From Bacteroidales bacterium (GTDB taxonomy: Bacteria; Bacteroidota; Bacteroidia; Bacteroidales; UBA932), in assembly GCA_017482565.1 (NCBI GenBank), contig JAFUMO010000049.1, forward strand, positions 1 through 52,832: a stretch of DNA of 52,832 nucleotides. The letters run 5' to 3'. The notes beneath the pieces were generated by a model, which saw only the letters and a list, made by a program, of their open reading frames with translations, had not been told where the DNA came from and searched no databases. The position numbers and the translations under genes are program-made. Shown in pieces: positions 50,573-52,832 of the stretch (positions are counted from its first letter, which is position 1; each line of letters opens with the position of its first letter).

Positions 50573-51523
50573 TCAGATATTCCTTTTATTCCACAATACA
50601 GACTCCCTAATATTCTCCAGACCGCCACGCAAAAGGGGTGAATCCTTGAAAATACGGCCAAACTCCTCCTGCGTGAGACTCTCCCACCATTGTGGTATCT
50701 TCCCCTGCAAAAGAGGATAATTTTCATGAAATTCCTCCCACCCCGGAAGGTTCCTGCCATTCCATGGGCATGCATCCAGGCATGAATCACAACCGAACAG
50801 CCTGCCATGAAAATCCGGTACATCTCCTTGCCGGATATCCGCAGCAAGGTTCCTGTTCTCAATCGTATGGTATGAGATACACCTGCGGGAATCCATGCAA
50901 TACTCCCCCTCCAACGCCCCCGAAGGGCATGCCTGCAGACATCTCGTACAATCTCCGCACCTCCCTGCAGCCATACGGAACTTCTCCGGCTCGGCATCTT
51001 TTGTTTCAGGTATATGAAGATTGCATATTATCACCCCTATAAAATTCTTTATCCCGCAACTTTTGCTTATCAGGAAATTGTTCTTCCCGACAAATCCCAG
51101 CCCGGCCCTCACCGCCCATTCCCTCTCAAGTACGGGAGCAGAATCAGTAAAGGCCCTTCCGCTGAAGCGGGGATACATTTCCCTGAGCCTTTCCATTATT
51201 TGGAACAGCTTTCCCTTTATCACCTGATGATAATCCCTGCCAAGGGCGTACTGGGCTATCCCGGCAGGTGCAGGGGAACTGTCGGGAAGAGAATAAGGGG
51301 CAAGGAATACGAGGATTGAGGCCGCCCCTTCCACCAGCAGCGCCGGGTTGAAACGCTTTTCCAGATTCCGTCCAAGGTATGCCATTCCGGCAAAACGGCC
51401 CTCTTCAAGTGCAGAAATATAGCGCTCCCTTACGTGCGCAGGCAACTGTTCTGCCGCAGCACATCCAAAATCGGCAAATCCCATTTCAGATGCCATCCCC
51501 TTTATAATGCCATATAATTCCAT
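50573..51523 (-). CDS. queG: Epoxyqueuosine reductase
   Basis: Cobalamin- and Fe-S-dependent enzyme that reduces epoxyqueuosine to queuosine in tRNA, the last step of the pathway. The 316-residue form starts at MELYGIIKGMASEMGF. Motifs: YALGRDYHQVIK, DSAPVLEREWAVRAGLGFVG, GKNNFLIS and two [4Fe-4S] sets (CGDCTRCLQACPSGAL; CDSCLDACPWN). Together with tgt it places two queuosine steps in this window. A longer open frame upstream overlaps the divergent promoter region and is rejected. Confidence 0.96.
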   Translation of the reverse strand: MELYGIIKGMASEMGFADFGCAAAEQLPAHVRERYISALEEGRFAGMAYLGRNLEKRFNPALLVEGAASILVFLAPYSLPDSSPAPAGIAQYALGRDYHQVIKGKLFQIMERLREMYPRFSGRAFTDSAPVLEREWAVRAGLGFVGKNNFLISKSCGIKNFIGVIICNLHIPETKDAEPEKFRMAAGRCGDCTRCLQACPSGALEGEYCMDSRRCISYHTIENRNLAADIRQGDVPDFHGRLFGCDSCLDACPWNGRNLPGWEEFHENYPLLQGKIPQWWESLTQEEFGRIFKDSPLLRGGLENIRESVLWNKRNI

Positions 51524-51540
51524 ATCTCTGACAGTGTGTG

Positions 51541-51548
51541 CAAAAATA
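51541..51548 (-). promoter_or_regulatory. -7 promoter element of the queG operon
   Basis: The minus strand reads TATTTTTG, 17 bases upstream of the queG ATG at 51523. A TTG lies about 23 bases further upstream, slightly too far. Confidence 0.55.
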
Positions 51549-51600
51549 AAGTTTTTAATAATAATTTGTTTCAATAAAGACAGCATATCCCTAAAATTAT

Positions 51601-51608
51601 TACATTTG
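51601..51608 (+). promoter_or_regulatory. -7 promoter element of the threonine dehydrogenase gene
   Basis: TACATTTG, a perfect TAnnTTTG, 37 bases before the ATG at 51646. No -33 element at standard spacing. Confidence 0.6.
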
Positions 51609-51645
51609 TATAGCAAACCGCTTAGAAATTCAAGATTACATATAA

Positions 51646-52608
51646 ATGAAAAAGATTTTGGTAGTTGGTGCCGGTGGCCAGATAGGTACGGAGCTGGTCC
51701 CCCACTTGCAGAAACATTATGGCTATGACAATGTCATTGCAGCAGACCTCAAGCCTGAGATAGTTGAAAGATTGGGCACGTTTTCAAGGGCTATCCCATT
51801 GAATGCCCTGGAGATGGAAGCATACGCCAGAGTTGTGAAAAAGGAGAATATTGATGCCATCTTCAATCTTGTCGCCCTCCTGTCTGCAACAGGAGAAAAG
51901 AACCCGCAGCTTGCATGGAACCTGAATATGGGAGCACTGCTTAACTCCCTGAATCTGGCAAAAGAGTACAACTGTTCAATATTTACCCCCAGTTCAATAG
52001 GTGCCTTCGGTGAGAATACCCCGCATGACATGACTCCTCAGGATACAGTGATGAGGCCCAATACCATTTACGGAGTATGCAAGGTTACAGGAGAACTTCT
52101 GGGTGACTACTACCACTCAAGATTTGGCGTTGATGCCAGAAGCGTCCGCTTCCCTGGCATCATTTCAAACGGAGCCCTCCCTGGAGGCGGCACAACAGAC
52201 TATGCCGTTGAAGTTTTCTATGAAGTGGCAAAACGTGGCAGATATACCTGCGAAGTTCCTAAGGATACCTATATGGACATGCTCTACATGCCGGACGCAC
52301 TTGAGGCTACAACACAGCTTATGGAGGCTGACCCTTCAAAGCTCATCCATAGGAACAGCTTCAACATCACTTCAATGAGCTTCACACCAGAGCAGCTGTT
52401 TGAGGCAATAAAAAAACGTGTCCCTTCATTCACTTGGGACTACAATGTAGATCCTGTAAAGGCACAGATTTCAGCTTCATGGCCAGACCGTATGGATGAT
52501 TCATGCGCAAGGAACGAGTGGGGATGGAATCCTAAATGGGGACTTGATGAGATGGTGGACGACATGCTTGCCGCATGCCGCAAGAAAGTTGAAAACGGAG
52601 AGTATTAA
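51646..52608 (+). CDS. SDR-type L-threonine 3-dehydrogenase (NAD-dependent epimerase family)
   Basis: A 320-residue extended short-chain dehydrogenase. Rossmann motif VVGAGGQIGTELVPHL at the N terminus, AADLKPE for the adenosine ribose, and catalytic SSIGAFG (Ser) plus YGVCK (Tyr, Lys). The stretch RSVRFPGIISNGALPGGGTT is typical of the threonine dehydrogenases of this superfamily. The product, 2-amino-3-oxobutyrate, is normally split to glycine and acetyl-CoA by Kbl; no kbl gene is in the window. Monocistronic with its own promoter and terminator. Substrate assignment is from family resemblance. Confidence 0.88.
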   Translation: MKKILVVGAGGQIGTELVPHLQKHYGYDNVIAADLKPEIVERLGTFSRAIPLNALEMEAYARVVKKENIDAIFNLVALLSATGEKNPQLAWNLNMGALLNSLNLAKEYNCSIFTPSSIGAFGENTPHDMTPQDTVMRPNTIYGVCKVTGELLGDYYHSRFGVDARSVRFPGIISNGALPGGGTTDYAVEVFYEVAKRGRYTCEVPKDTYMDMLYMPDALEATTQLMEADPSKLIHRNSFNITSMSFTPEQLFEAIKKRVPSFTWDYNVDPVKAQISASWPDRMDDSCARNEWGWNPKWGLDEMVDDMLAACRKKVENGEY

Positions 52609-52628
52609 TCTCTCACCTGAATACAAGG

Positions 52629-52657
52629 AAAGCCTGGGCTGTGACCCGGGCTTTTTT
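52629..52657 (+). terminator. Terminator of the threonine dehydrogenase gene
   Basis: Stem AGCCTGGG/CCCGGGCT (52631-52638 with 52645-52652, one T-G pair), followed by six T. Confidence 0.88.
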
Positions 52658-52726
52658 GCTACCTGCAGCTCAGAGGCCTTCGCCCAATTATTGTAAGCCT
52701 CCGGCAAAGTGCATCTTGCAAAGTTT

Positions 52727-52776
52727 ATAAAGTTAACCCGGCTTTGATCAAAGTGTCAAAGTCGGGTTAACTTTAT
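52727..52776. repeat. Long hairpin (20-bp inverted repeat)
   Basis: Arms ATAAAGTTAACCCGGCTTTG (52727-52746) and CAAAGTCGGGTTAACTTTAT (52757-52776) pair at 19 of 20 positions around a 10-base loop. No coding frame covers it, and no T-tract follows, so it is not an ordinary terminator. Confidence 0.8.
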
Positions 52777-52832
52777 TGAAGTCGATCGACTTTGTATGAA
52801 GTCGCTTAACGTCGATTGAAGTCCTTAGAGTC
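52777..52832. repeat. AAGTCG-rich repeat stretch cut by the window end
   Basis: The motif AAGTC(G) recurs at short intervals: a perfect palindrome AAGTCGATCGACTT at 52779-52792, TGAAGTCGCTTAACGTCG from 52797, then TTGAAGTCC. The stretch continues the hairpin to its left, whose right arm also carries AAAGTCGGG. Its full extent is unknown. Confidence 0.6.

Noticed and set aside
50572-50997. Upstream extension of the GSCFA reading frame
   Set aside because: It overlaps queG in another frame, is Arg/Gly-rich, and conserved sequence begins at MKFSTEVVV one base after the queG stop.
1-52832. CRISPR array, tRNA or rRNA genes, prophage
   Set aside because: No regularly spaced direct repeats, cloverleaf-like segments or phage structural genes were recognised by eye; a tRNA search program could still reveal a missed one, but intergenic space is small.

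Overview
The window reads as a chromosomal segment from a member of the order Bacteroidales (phylum Bacteroidota). The evidence is a SusC/SusD-type outer-membrane pair, fimbrillin-type lipoproteins, DUF3575/DUF3108/GSCFA-type proteins, an Mpi-like serine recombinase, and many -7 promoter elements of the TAnnTTTG form. It is gene dense. I saw no rRNA, tRNA, CRISPR array, prophage or intact insertion sequence by eye. The genus cannot be fixed from this sequence alone.

Layout. 1-4556: a 5'-truncated SusC-like TonB-dependent transporter and its SusD-like lipoprotein partner. 4633-11493 (minus): a six-gene run, probably an operon, with an NlpC/P60 gamma-D-Glu-diamino acid peptidase, an L-Ala-D/L-Glu-type epimerase with a Tat-like signal, a small conserved protein, two SurA-like chaperone/PPIase proteins and an OstA/LptA-like protein. 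It joins muropeptide processing to outer-membrane assembly. 11606-13102: guaB of the protist/clostridial subtype. 13224-14630: a YhcH-family protein and a YhcC-like radical SAM protein. 14699-18486: a DUF4923-like secreted protein, rpsO and pnp. rpsO and pnp face each other across a serpin relic and a 140-bp nested palindrome. 18750-20199: an Rpn-family nuclease and a gene-poor stretch with a possible antitoxin relic.

20200-24900 is the most interesting part. It holds a three-gene fimbria-like operon: a beta-helix fimbrillin-like lipoprotein, an anchor-like lipoprotein and a DUF3575 barrel. A short segment bounded by 16-bp inverted repeats follows, and then a gene for an Mpi-like DNA invertase. 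The segment carries a perfect Bacteroidales -7 element (TATCTTTG) pointing away from the operon, as expected for a phase-variable promoter caught in the OFF orientation.

25015-39290 is mainly housekeeping: glyA, a SpoU-type methyltransferase, a TPR protein, the full Rnf electron-transport operon (rseC-rnfBCDGEA) downstream of dnaB and a DUF3108 protein, then a zinc-ribbon protein, Nif3-like, MerR-like and two M23 envelope peptidases. 39370-52608 holds alaS, an LptF/G permease, fmt, a thiamine pyrophosphokinase, a second LptF/G permease, tgt, a bifunctional-nuclease-like protein, a CNT nucleoside transporter, a rubredoxin, a GSCFA protein, queG and an SDR-type threonine dehydrogenase. tgt and queG both serve queuosine synthesis. 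The last ~110 bases begin a palindrome-rich, AAGTCG-repeating non-coding stretch cut by the window edge.
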